Shown here piece after piece: positions 15,363 to 22,256 of a stretch of DNA of 41,742 nt (its first letter is position 1; each line of letters starts with the position of its first letter). The notes beneath the pieces are model-generated. The model was not told the DNA's origin, did no database searches, and was given only the letters and a program-made list of their open reading frames with translations. The translations under genes and the position numbers were made by a program. The DNA comes from DATGKR01 sp035294565 (GTDB lineage Bacteria; Actinomycetota; Acidimicrobiia; Acidimicrobiales; Palsa-688), in the NCBI GenBank assembly GCA_035294565.1, contig DATGKR010000124.1, positions 1 to 41,742 of the forward strand, given 5' to 3'.

Positions 15363-15995
15363 GTGACTGGCGTCCGGCGCATACCCGAGGCGACGGTCGG
15401 CCGCCTGCCGCTGTACCTGCGGGTGCTCGGAGAGGCGGCTCCCGAGACCGACACGATCTCCTCCGACGAGCTGGCCGCCCGGGCCGGGGTGAACGCCGCC
15501 CAGGTCCGCAAGGACCTCTCCCACCTGGGTTCCTACGGCACCCGCGGCGTCGGCTACGACGTCTCCTACCTCCTCCGCCAGATCAGCCGCCGCCTGGGCC
15601 TGGAGCAGACGCTCAGGGTGGCGATCGTCGGCGCCGGCCGCCTCGGCCAGGCCCTCGCCAGCTACGGGGGTTTCCCCGCCCGCGGGTTCCACGTGGTCGC
15701 CGCCTTCGACTCGGACCCCTCCAAGGTCGGCGTCCGCCTGGACGGCACCGTCGTCGAGCACGTTTCCTCGCTGCCGGAAGTGGTTCGGGACAAAGGGGTG
15801 GACATCGCGGTCATCACCACCCCTGCTTCGGCGGCGCAGAGGGTGGTCGACACGGTCGTCGACGCCGGCGTGAGGTGCATCCTCAACTTCGCCCCGACGA
15901 CGGTGGCCGTCCCCGCCAACGTCGTCCTGCGCCAGGTGGACCTCGGCGTCGAGCTGCAGATCCTCAGCTTCTACCGCCAAGACGTGGCGGTCTGA
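15363..15995 (+). CDS. rex: Redox-sensing transcriptional repressor Rex
   Basis: A 210-residue protein. Residues about 5-75 are a winged helix with the conserved TISSDELAARAGVNAAQVRK and DLSHLGSYGTRGVGYDV. Residues about 80-205 are a Rossmann domain with VAIVGAGRLGQALASY for NADH, and a C-terminal swap helix FYRQDVAV. Rex represses when NADH/NAD+ is low and releases DNA when NADH rises. In Streptomyces rex heads the hem operon and also regulates nuo and cytochrome genes, which matches the neighbours here. GTG 15363 is supported by the TAGCAT box. The next gene begins 3 bases after its stop. Confidence 0.95.
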   Translation: MTGVRRIPEATVGRLPLYLRVLGEAAPETDTISSDELAARAGVNAAQVRKDLSHLGSYGTRGVGYDVSYLLRQISRRLGLEQTLRVAIVGAGRLGQALASYGGFPARGFHVVAAFDSDPSKVGVRLDGTVVEHVSSLPEVVRDKGVDIAVITTPASAAQRVVDTVVDAGVRCILNFAPTTVAVPANVVLRQVDLGVELQILSFYRQDVAV

Positions 15996-15998
15996 GCC

Positions 15999-16616
15999 GT
16001 GCCCGTCGCCGGCTCCGTCTACCCGGTCAACCTGATCGTCGCCGGCCGGCGCTGCCTCGTCGTTGGCGGGGGGCCCGTCGCCGCCCGCAAAGCGGCCGCC
16101 TTGGTGGAAGCGGGGGCCGAGGTGACCGTCGTCGCCCCCCGCCTCTGCGACGAGGTGCGCAGCCTGCCGGTGCGCCTCGTCGAGCGGGCCTACCGGGCGG
16201 AGGACCTCGACGGTGCCTGGCTGGCGATCGCCGCCACTGACGACCCGGCGGTCAACCGGCGCCTCGACGCCGACGGCCGCGCCGCCCGGGTGTGGGTCAA
16301 CGCCGCCGACGACCCGGAGGCGTGCTCTTTCACCCTCCCCGCGGTGCTGCGACGGGGACCGGTCACAGTCGCCGTGTCGACCGCCGGGCACAGCCCCGCC
16401 CTCGCCGGCTGGCTGAAGGAGCAGATCGCCTCCCAGCTCGGCCCCGAGATCGCCGAGCTGGCGGAGATGCTCTCCGACGCCAGAGACGAGCTGAAGGCGG
16501 CCGGGCGCTCCACGGAAGACGTCGACTGGCGCCGGGCGCTGAATTCGGACATGCTCGACCTGATCAGGAAGGGCCAGCTGGCCCGGGCAAGGGAGCGCCT
16601 GCAGGCGTGTCTTTGA
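15999..16616 (+). CDS. Precorrin-2 dehydrogenase / sirohydrochlorin ferrochelatase-like (Met8/CysG N-terminal)
   Basis: A 205-residue protein of the Met8/SirC family. NAD-dependent oxidation of precorrin-2 to sirohydrochlorin, with possible iron insertion to give siroheme. CLVVGGGPVAARKAAALVEA near residues 17-36 is the Rossmann nucleotide motif. FTLPAVLRRGPVTVAVSTAG and SPALAGWLKEQI are family blocks. No methyltransferase domain is attached; that activity is in the cobA-hemD fusion downstream. GTG 15999 is used. The 3' end overlaps hemA by 10 bp, indicating coupling. Confidence 0.9.
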   Translation: MPVAGSVYPVNLIVAGRRCLVVGGGPVAARKAAALVEAGAEVTVVAPRLCDEVRSLPVRLVERAYRAEDLDGAWLAIAATDDPAVNRRLDADGRAARVWVNAADDPEACSFTLPAVLRRGPVTVAVSTAGHSPALAGWLKEQIASQLGPEIAELAEMLSDARDELKAAGRSTEDVDWRRALNSDMLDLIRKGQLARARERLQACL

Positions 16617-17863
16617 TAGTCGTAGGTCTGAGCAAGCGGACGGTGCCGCTGAGGGTGCTGGAGAGCATGTCGGTGCCCGCCGACCGCCTGCCCAAGGCGC
16701 TGGCCGACCTCGCCTCCTGCGAACGCCTCGACGAGGTGGTCGTCGTGTCCACCTGCCTGCGCACCGAGGTGTACGTGACGGCTCACCGCTACCACCCGGC
16801 GGTCAGCGACGTCCGCAACTTCCTCGCCGCCTGGAGCGGCTCCGCCCCCGAGGATTTCTCCGACGGGCTGTACGAGTACTACGACGAGGTTGCCGTGCGC
16901 CACCTATTCAAGGTCGCCGCCGGCCTGGACTCGGCCGTGCTCGGCGAGGGGGAGGTGCTCGGCCAGATCGGCGACGCCTGGGAGGCGGCCCGTCGCGAGG
17001 GGACCGCCGGCGTGGTGCTCTCCCTGCTCTTCCGTCACGCCCAGGAGGTCGGCAAGCGGGTCCGTTCGGAAACGGGCATAGCGCGGGGAACGACCTCGTT
17101 GTCCCAGGCGGCGGTGGCTCTTGCCCGCGAGTCCCTCGGAGATCTGGCCGGCAGCACCGTCCTCGTGGTCGGCGCGGGGGGTATGGGCGAGGCTATGGCG
17201 GTCGCCGCCGGGGCGGCAGGCGGGCGCCTGCTCGTGGCCAACCGGACGGCGGCCCGGGCGGCCAGCATCGCCGGGCGCTGCGGCGGTACGGCAGTCGCCT
17301 GGGCCGACCTGGTGGACGCCGCCGCCTCCGCCGACGTGATCCTCACCTCGACCGGCTCGCAGGACGTTGTGCTGACCGCCGCCGACGTGGCCCCGCGCAT
17401 GGCCGGCCGTTCGTCGCGGCCTCTACTGGTGGTCGACCTGGCGGTCCCCCGCGACGTGGACCCCTCGGTGGGGGCGCTGCCCGGGGTGACCCTTTTCGAC
17501 ATCGACGACATCTCCGCCTTCGCCGCCCGGGCGGTGGAGGGACGGCGACGGGAGATCCCCGAGGCGGAGAGGATCGTCGACGAGGAGGTGCGTCGCTACG
17601 GGGGGCTCGCCGTGGAGCGCCAGGTGGCCCCGCTCGTCGCCGCCCTTCACGAGCGGGCCAACGAGATCCGCCTGGCGGAGCTGGCCCGCTACCGCCGCCG
17701 CCTCGGCGCCCTCGACGACGCCCAGCAGCGGGCCGTCGAGGCGCTCACCAGGTCGGTCGTCGCCAAGCTGCTCCACGACCCCACGGTCGCGCTGAAGGCC
17801 GGGTCTGGTACCCCCGCCGGTGAGCAGCTCGCCCAGGCTCTCCGCCAGCTGTTCGGCTTGTAG
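16607..17863 (+). CDS. hemA: Glutamyl-tRNA reductase
   Basis: First committed step of C5 heme synthesis: NADPH reduction of glutamyl-tRNA to glutamate-1-semialdehyde. 418 residues, normal. The catalytic Cys is C50 in VSTCLRTEVYV; the usual STCNR has Leu for Asn. The domain order is N-terminal catalytic, Rossmann (VLVVGAGGMGEAMAVA near 180) and C-terminal helical dimerisation. GTG 16607 gives the conserved IVVGLSKRTVPLRV start and overlaps the Met8-like stop by 10 bp. The stop TAG at 17861 is followed by a 53-bp stretch with no ATG, GTG or TTG before the hemC domain. Confidence 0.95.
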   Translation: MSLIVVGLSKRTVPLRVLESMSVPADRLPKALADLASCERLDEVVVVSTCLRTEVYVTAHRYHPAVSDVRNFLAAWSGSAPEDFSDGLYEYYDEVAVRHLFKVAAGLDSAVLGEGEVLGQIGDAWEAARREGTAGVVLSLLFRHAQEVGKRVRSETGIARGTTSLSQAAVALARESLGDLAGSTVLVVGAGGMGEAMAVAAGAAGGRLLVANRTAARAASIAGRCGGTAVAWADLVDAAASADVILTSTGSQDVVLTAADVAPRMAGRSSRPLLVVDLAVPRDVDPSVGALPGVTLFDIDDISAFAARAVEGRRREIPEAERIVDEEVRRYGGLAVERQVAPLVAALHERANEIRLAELARYRRRLGALDDAQQRAVEALTRSVVAKLLHDPTVALKAGSGTPAGEQLAQALRQLFGL

Positions 17864-17916
17864 GGGAAGTCCTGCCCGCCGAGCCTGGAGGCGAAGCACC
17901 CACGACCGGAGGCGGG

Positions 17917-18804
17917 CTGCGTCTGGCCACCCGGCGCAGCCCCCTGGCCCGCCGCCAGGCGGAGACGGTCGCCGCCCGTCTCGCCGCAGCCAACCCGGGG
18001 CTGGACGTCACGCTGGTGTTCGTCGAGACGACGGGGGACCGCCGGGCGGACCGGCCGTTGTGGGAGATCGGCGGCCAAGGGGTGTTCGTGAAGGAGGTGC
18101 AGGCGGCGGTTGCCGACGGCCGCGCCGACGCCGCGGTGCACTCGGCCAAGGACCTGCCGTCGCGCGCCGTGCCGGGCCTCGCCCTGGCCGCCGTTCCCGA
18201 GCGGGCCGACCCCCGCGACGTGCTCGTCGGCTCGACCCTCGAGGGCCTCCCCCCCGGGGCGACTGTGGCCACCGGCTCGGTGCGCCGGCGGGCGCAGCTC
18301 GCCTGGCTGAGACCCGACCTCACCTTCACCGGCTTGCGGGGCAACATCGCCACGCGCCTGGAGCGGATCCCCCGCGGGGGGGCGGTGGTGGTCGCCGCGG
18401 CGGCCCTCGACCGCCTGGACCTCGAACCGGCCGCCGCCGAGCGGCTCGAGCCGTCGGTGATGCTGCCCCAGGTCGGCCAGGGGTGCATCGCCGTCGAGTG
18501 CCGCGACTCCGACGAGGCGACGCTGGAGGCGTTGGCCGAGATCGACGACCCGTTGCAGCGGATGTGCCTGGACGCTGAGCGCGCCTTCCTCGCCCGTCTC
18601 GAAGGGGGATGCGACCTTCCGGCGGGGGCGTTGGCGCTGCCGCAGGCCGAAGGGGGGTTGCGAGTCGAGGGCCTGCTCGCCTCCCTCGATGGCCGGGTGC
18701 TGCTCCGCTCGGCGCTGAGCGGCACCGATCCCTCGGCCCTCGGTACCGCTCTCGCCGAAGAGCTGCTCACCGCCGGTCCGGCGCTCATGGGGCGGCCTGC
18801 GTGA
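17917..18804 (+). CDS. hemC: Porphobilinogen deaminase, non-canonical CTG start
   Basis: Hydroxymethylbilane synthase: polymerises four porphobilinogens. It contains LRLATRRSPLARRQAETV, VHSAKDLPS, TGSVRRRAQL, and the dipyrromethane-cofactor Cys C232 in LEGGCDLP. About 295 residues, normal. The first canonical start is GTG 18016, which would delete about 33 residues including the essential Arg-rich start. Between the hemA stop and there, no in-frame ATG, GTG or TTG exists. In-frame CTGs are at 17872, 17917 and 17923; 17917 gives MRLATRRSPLA, a typical HemC N-terminus, with GGAGG ending 4 nt upstream. The 3' end runs into the 50-bp repeats, and its TGA overlaps a GTG at 18801. Confidence 0.88.
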   Translation: MRLATRRSPLARRQAETVAARLAAANPGLDVTLVFVETTGDRRADRPLWEIGGQGVFVKEVQAAVADGRADAAVHSAKDLPSRAVPGLALAAVPERADPRDVLVGSTLEGLPPGATVATGSVRRRAQLAWLRPDLTFTGLRGNIATRLERIPRGGAVVVAAAALDRLDLEPAAAERLEPSVMLPQVGQGCIAVECRDSDEATLEALAEIDDPLQRMCLDAERAFLARLEGGCDLPAGALALPQAEGGLRVEGLLASLDGRVLLRSALSGTDPSALGTALAEELLTAGPALMGRPA

Positions 18805-18854
18805 CCGTCTATCTGGTCGCCGCCGGCCCGGCGCTCATGGGGCGGCCCGCGTGA
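18801..18854 (+). CDS. 17-codon mini-ORF from duplicated cobA start (unit 1)
   Basis: GTG 18801 overlaps the hemC TGA. It reads MTVYLVAAGPALMGRPA and stops with TGA overlapping the next GTG at 18851. This is a duplicated copy of the cobA start joined to a copy of the hemC tail. The peptide is probably a by-product of translational coupling rather than a functional protein. Confidence 0.4.
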   Translation: MTVYLVAAGPALMGRPA

Positions 18855-18904
18855 CCGTTTATCTGGTCGGCGCCGGCCCGATGCTCATGGGGCGGCCGGG
18901 GTGA
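18851..18904 (+). CDS. 17-codon mini-ORF from duplicated cobA start (unit 2)
   Basis: GTG 18851 overlaps the TGA of mini-ORF 1 and its own TGA overlaps the genuine cobA-hemD GTG at 18901. It reads MTVYLVGAGPMLMGRPG. The chain hemC, mini-1, mini-2, cobA therefore keeps GTGA overlap at every junction. Confidence 0.4.
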   Translation: MTVYLVGAGPMLMGRPG

Positions 18905-20448
18905 CCGTCTATCTGGTCGGCGCCGGCCCGGGCGACCCGGGCCTGATCACCGTCCGAGGCGCCGAGGTCCTTCGGCGCGCCGAGGTTGTCGTCCACGATC
19001 GTCTCGCCGACCGCAGGCTTTTGGATCTCGCCCCGTCCGGCGCCCGGCTGGTCGACGTCGGCAAGGAGCCGGGGGGCCCGATCCGCCAGGAGGAGATCAA
19101 CTCGCTGCTGGTCTCCGAGGGCCGATCCGGCCGAACGGTCGTCCGCCTCAAAGGCGGGGACCCGTTCGTGTTCGGCCGGGGGGGTGAGGAGGCGGCGGCG
19201 CTGGGCGCGGCGGGCGTCGACTTCGAGGTCGTCCCGGGGATCACCTCGGCGGTTGCTGTCCCCGCCTACGCGGGGGTGCCGGTGACGCAGCGGGGGCTCG
19301 CCGCGTCGTTCAGCGTTGTCACCGGCCACAGCCGCCACGCCGTCGACCGGGACACCAACTGGGAGGCACTGGCGGCCGCCGGGGGCACCATCGTCGTGCT
19401 CATGGGCGTCGCCCACCGGGCCGAGATCGCCCGACGCCTCATCGCAGCCGGCCTGGACCCGGCGACGCCGGTGGCGGCGGTGCGCTGGGGCACCCGTCCC
19501 GAGCAGGAGGCGGTCAGGGTGCGCCTGGACCACCTGGCCTCCACGCCGCTCGAGCCGCCGGTGACGCTGGTCATCGGGGCGGTCGCCGGCCTCGACCTCG
19601 CCTGGTACGAGAAGCGGCCCCTCTTCGGGCGCCGCGTCGTCGTCACCCGCTCCCGCTCGCAGGCGTCGGGCCTGGTCGCCTTGCTCGAGGAGCTGGGCGC
19701 CAGGGTTGTCGAGGTGCCCACCATCCGCATAGACCCCCCCTCCGACGCCGGCGCGGCGCTCGACCGCGCCGCGGCCCGGCTGGCGGCCGGCGCCTACCGC
19801 TGGGCGGTGTTCACCTCGGCCAACGCCGTCGACGCCCTTCTCGGCCGCCTGCCGGATGCCCGGGCGTTCGGGCCCACCTCGCTGGCGGCCGTCGGCCGGT
19901 CGACGGCACGAGCTCTCGCCGGGTACCGCCTGGTCGCCGACCTTGTGCCCAGGCGTCAAGACGCCGAAGGCCTCGTGGAGGTCTTCCCGTGTCCCTCCCG
20001 GCCCGGTGAGACGGTGTTGTTCCCCCGCGCCGCCGAGGGCCGCGACGTCCTCGCCGAGGGTCTGGGGGCGGCCGGATGGGAGGTAGAGGTGGTCGAGGCT
20101 TACCGCACGGTGACCCTGGCGGTCCCCGAGCCGGCGCTGGCGGAGGTCGCCGCGGCCGACGCCATCTGCTTCACCTCCTCGTCGACGGTCAGGGGTTTCG
20201 TCGACTCGGCTGGGGCGGCCTGTGCGCCGCCTGTGGTCGTCTGCATCGGCTCTGTCACCGCCGAGACCGCCGCCGCCGCCGGCATCAGGGTCTCCGCCGT
20301 GGCCGCCAACCCGTCGCTCGAGGCGCTCGGCGCCGCGCTGGTCGCAGCCCTCAGCCCGGCGGGGGGCTCGGCGCCGCAGCCTCCCGCAGGCGCCGCACCT
20401 CCGCCCGGAGGGCTTCGACCTCGGCCTCGAGGACCAGAAGGCGCCTGA
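18901..20448 (+). CDS. Uroporphyrinogen-III C-methyltransferase / uroporphyrinogen-III synthase fusion
   Basis: A 515-residue bifunctional protein. Residues about 1-240 are CobA/SUMT: YLVGAGPGDPGLITVRG for SAM binding, VVRLKGGDPFVFGRGGEE, and SVVTGHS. Residues about 245-490 are HemD: RRVVVTRSRSQASGLVALLE, FTSANAVDALL and CFTSSSTVRGF. HemD closes hydroxymethylbilane to uroporphyrinogen III and CobA methylates it to precorrin-2, which the upstream Met8-like enzyme takes to siroheme. This fusion is common in actinobacteria. GTG 18901 is the third of three tandem copies of the same start. The last 33 residues are Pro/Ala-rich, encoded by DNA that is also the antisense 3' end of merR. Confidence 0.93.
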   Translation: MTVYLVGAGPGDPGLITVRGAEVLRRAEVVVHDRLADRRLLDLAPSGARLVDVGKEPGGPIRQEEINSLLVSEGRSGRTVVRLKGGDPFVFGRGGEEAAALGAAGVDFEVVPGITSAVAVPAYAGVPVTQRGLAASFSVVTGHSRHAVDRDTNWEALAAAGGTIVVLMGVAHRAEIARRLIAAGLDPATPVAAVRWGTRPEQEAVRVRLDHLASTPLEPPVTLVIGAVAGLDLAWYEKRPLFGRRVVVTRSRSQASGLVALLEELGARVVEVPTIRIDPPSDAGAALDRAAARLAAGAYRWAVFTSANAVDALLGRLPDARAFGPTSLAAVGRSTARALAGYRLVADLVPRRQDAEGLVEVFPCPSRPGETVLFPRAAEGRDVLAEGLGAAGWEVEVVEAYRTVTLAVPEPALAEVAAADAICFTSSSTVRGFVDSAGAACAPPVVVCIGSVTAETAAAAGIRVSAVAANPSLEALGAALVAALSPAGGSAPQPPAGAAPPPGGLRPRPRGPEGA

Positions 20449-20671
20449 TGCCGGCGAGCGTCAACCCTTCTCCGGCGAGCTCGGTGACCCGCTGTATGCG
20501 GTCGATCTCCGCCCGGCTGTAGCGGCGCTGCCCGCCTCCGGAGCGCTCGGGGGTGACCAGGTCCTCGCTCTCCAGCCGCCGGAGGAAGGCCGGCTGGACC
20601 TGCAGCATGTCCGCTACCTGGCCGACGGTGTACAGCGGGGCGTGGATGTTGTCGATAGGAAGCTGGCTCAT
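20351..20671 (-). CDS. MerR-family regulator, HspR-like
   Basis: A 106-residue protein. Winged HTH residues about 12-80: PLYTVGQVADMLQVQPAFLR, TPERSGGGQRRYSRAEID, and GEGLTLAGIRRLLVLE, then a coiled coil EVEALRAEVRRLREA. This is the pattern of HspR, the actinobacterial repressor of dnaK and clpB heat-shock genes, although the C-terminal tail differs. It lies downstream of hsp20 on the same strand, separated by a terminator-like hairpin, so it may regulate that gene. The 3' end overlaps cobA-hemD by 98 bp tail to tail. No consensus HAIR operator was found. Confidence 0.85.
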   Translation of the reverse strand: MSQLPIDNIHAPLYTVGQVADMLQVQPAFLRRLESEDLVTPERSGGGQRRYSRAEIDRIQRVTELAGEGLTLAGIRRLLVLEAEVEALRAEVRRLREAAAPSPPPG

Positions 20672-20689
20672 GGTCGTGGGGACTGGACG

Positions 20690-20721
20690 AAAAGGGGGGT
20701 GGGCCTGTCAACCCACCCCCC
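20690..20721 (-). terminator. Intrinsic terminator or attenuator between hsp20 and merR
   Basis: On the minus strand a perfect 10-bp stem (GGGGGGTGGG/CCCACCCCCC) with an 8-nt loop is followed by TTTT (20693-20690). This fits a Rho-independent terminator after hsp20, which would limit merR expression from the hsp20 promoter. Confidence 0.7.
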
Positions 20722-20738
20722 GACTGTATGCGGCAAGG

Positions 20739-21161
20739 TCAAACGGTGAGCGCGTGCTGCGACTCGGACGACTGGATGGCCACCTTCTTCGGCTTGGCCT
20801 CCTCCGCCACGGGAATCTCGAGCCGCAGGACGCCGTCGGTGTAGCGGGCGTTGATGTGGTCCGTGTCGAGCGTCTCGCCGAGGAAGAGCTGGCGGCTGAA
20901 GGTCCCGAAGGGCCGCTCGGCCACGATCAGCTCGGCGGCCTCGGGGCTCTGACGCTCCCTCTTGGCGTGCACGGTCAGCACGTTGCGCTCGACGGTGAGG
21001 TCGATGGAGTCGGGCGCCACGCCCGGGAGGTCGAATTCGACGACGAACGTGTCGCCGCTGCGGAAGGCGTCGATCGGCATCGCAGCCGGTCGAGCTGGGG
21101 TCCCGAGGACCTGCTGGGTCCAGCGGTCGAGCTCACGGAACGGATCTGTGCGCATCAACAT
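20739..21161 (-). CDS. Hsp20 / alpha-crystallin small heat shock protein
   Basis: A 140-residue chaperone. The alpha-crystallin domain occupies about residues 25-125: PIDAFRSGDTFVVEFDLPGV, DLTVERNVLTVHAKRER, and AERPFGTFSRQLFLGE, then YTDGVLRLEIPVAEEAKPKK. The C-terminal I-P-V (in LEIPV) and the basic segment are typical. It binds unfolding proteins without ATP. ATG 21161 is chosen because AAGGGG lies 6 nt upstream. The gene has the best classical promoter in the window, and MerR (HspR-like) is downstream. It interrupts the heme operon on the opposite strand. Confidence 0.92.
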   Translation of the reverse strand: MLMRTDPFRELDRWTQQVLGTPARPAAMPIDAFRSGDTFVVEFDLPGVAPDSIDLTVERNVLTVHAKRERQSPEAAELIVAERPFGTFSRQLFLGETLDTDHINARYTDGVLRLEIPVAEEAKPKKVAIQSSESQHALTV

Positions 21162-21167
21162 CTAAAA

Positions 21168-21222
21168 CCCCTTTCTGTCGACGGACAAGCTCAGTATATC
21201 ATTGGAAAGAGGAAAGCTACAA
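21168..21222 (-). promoter_or_regulatory. hsp20 promoter and ribosome binding site
   Basis: Minus strand: -35-like TTGTAG (21222-21217), 18-nt spacer, -10 TATACT (21198-21193), then AAGGGG at about 21173-21168 as Shine-Dalgarno. The region is much more A+T-rich than its surroundings. No HAIR inverted repeat was recognised. Confidence 0.6.
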
Positions 21223-21259
21223 CTTTTTTTCCAGGTTTCTGTCTTGCGGGGCGCTTCGG

Positions 21260-21265
21260 TAGCCT
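21260..21265 (+). promoter_or_regulatory. Putative -10 box TAGCCT for hemB
   Basis: TAGCCT ends exactly 7 nt before GTG 21273 with no Shine-Dalgarno. It restarts transcription of the heme genes after the inverted hsp20-merR module. Confidence 0.5.
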
Positions 21266-21272
21266 TGGGGCC

Positions 21273-22256
21273 GTGGGCTTCCCCAACACCAGGCTGCGCC
21301 GGCTACGCGGCCATCGTCGCCTGCGCGAGATGGTCGCAGAGACGCAGCTGTCAGCTTCGGATCTGATCGCGCCGCTCTTCGTGAGGGAGGGGATCGACGA
21401 GCCCCAACCAATAGGGTCGCTGCCTGGCGTCGTCCAGCACACCGTCGAGAGCGCGCTGAAAGAGGCGCGCCGCCTCTGCGGGCTCGGCGTCCCCGCTCTG
21501 GTGCTCTTCGGCGTCCCCGAGCGGAAGGACCCGGTGGGCAGCGGGGCCGACGACCCGGCCGGCGTGGTCCAGGTCGCTTTGAAGGCACTAGCCGACGAGC
21601 TGGCGGGGGACATGGTGCTCATCGCCGACCTGTGCCTCGACGAGTACACGGACCACGGCCACTGCGGCATCCTCGACCGGCGCGGCCGGGTGGACAACGA
21701 CCTCACCCTCGACCGGTACCGCTCCGTGGCCACGGCACAGGCCGCCGCCGGGGCCGACGTTGTCGCTCCGTCGGGGATGATGGACGGCCAGGTGGGGGCC
21801 ATCCGGCGTGCCCTCGACGACGCCGGCCACCAGGATGTCGCCGTCCTCGCCTACGCCGCCAAGTACGCTTCCGCCCTCTACGGGCCTTTCCGCGAGGCGG
21901 CCGACGTGACCATCGCCGGCGGCGGCGATCGCAAGGCTTACCAGCAGGATCCGCGCAACGGGCGGGAGGCGCTGCGCGAGGTGGCGCTCGACATCGAAGA
22001 GGGCGCTGACATCGTCATGGTCAAGCCGGCTTTGGCGTACCTCGACGTGATCGCCGCGGTGCGCGCCCGTTTCGACGTCCCGGTGGCGGCATACCACGTG
22101 AGCGGCGAGTACGCCATGATCAAAGCCGCCGCCGAGCGTGGCTGGATCGACGGCCCTGCGGTTGCGCTCGAGCACACGCTGGCCATCAAGAGGGCCGGCG
22201 CGGACATGATCCTCACCTACCTCGCCGGGGAGCTCGCCGAGCTGCTGCATGGCTGA
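21273..22256 (+). CDS. hemB: Delta-aminolevulinate dehydratase (porphobilinogen synthase)
   Basis: Joins two delta-aminolevulinates into porphobilinogen. 327 residues, normal. The Schiff-base lysines are K197 in YAAKYASALYGPFR and K251 in DIVMVKPALAYLD. The metal-binding block is ADLCLDEYTDHGHCG, with two of the three zinc cysteines and Asp at the middle position, a variant usual in actinobacteria. GTG 21273 gives GFPNTRLRRLRGHRRLREMV, the normal start. The stop overlaps the hemL ATG by 8 bp. Confidence 0.95.
   Translation: MGFPNTRLRRLRGHRRLREMVAETQLSASDLIAPLFVREGIDEPQPIGSLPGVVQHTVESALKEARRLCGLGVPALVLFGVPERKDPVGSGADDPAGVVQVALKALADELAGDMVLIADLCLDEYTDHGHCGILDRRGRVDNDLTLDRYRSVATAQAAAGADVVAPSGMMDGQVGAIRRALDDAGHQDVAVLAYAAKYASALYGPFREAADVTIAGGGDRKAYQQDPRNGREALREVALDIEEGADIVMVKPALAYLDVIAAVRARFDVPVAAYHVSGEYAMIKAAAERGWIDGPAVALEHTLAIKRAGADMILTYLAGELAELLHG

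Larger units (their letters stand above)
18771..18930 (+). repeat. Three tandem 50-bp units across the hemC/cobA junction, plus 10 bp
   Basis: Units are 18771-18820, 18821-18870 and 18871-18920, followed by a 10-bp partial unit. Unit 1 differs from unit 2 at 4 positions and unit 2 from unit 3 at 5, so they are diverged rather than assembly copies. Each contains the end of hemC (GCTCATGGGGCGGCC) and the start of cobA (GTGACCGTCTATCTGGTC). The 10-bp CGCCGGYCCG occurs at both borders and could have seded the duplication by slippage. Confidence 0.95.

Noticed and set aside
17824..17916. Frameshift or sequencing error explaining the missing hemC start
   Set aside because: No ATG, GTG or TTG exists in any forward frame of the gap, so a single indel could not supply one. 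CTG initiation is the simpler reading.
21168..21222. HAIR operator (CTTGAGT-N7-ACTCAAG) for the HspR-like regulator
   Set aside because: Only a loose resemblance (ACTGAGCTTG) is seen, with no second arm.
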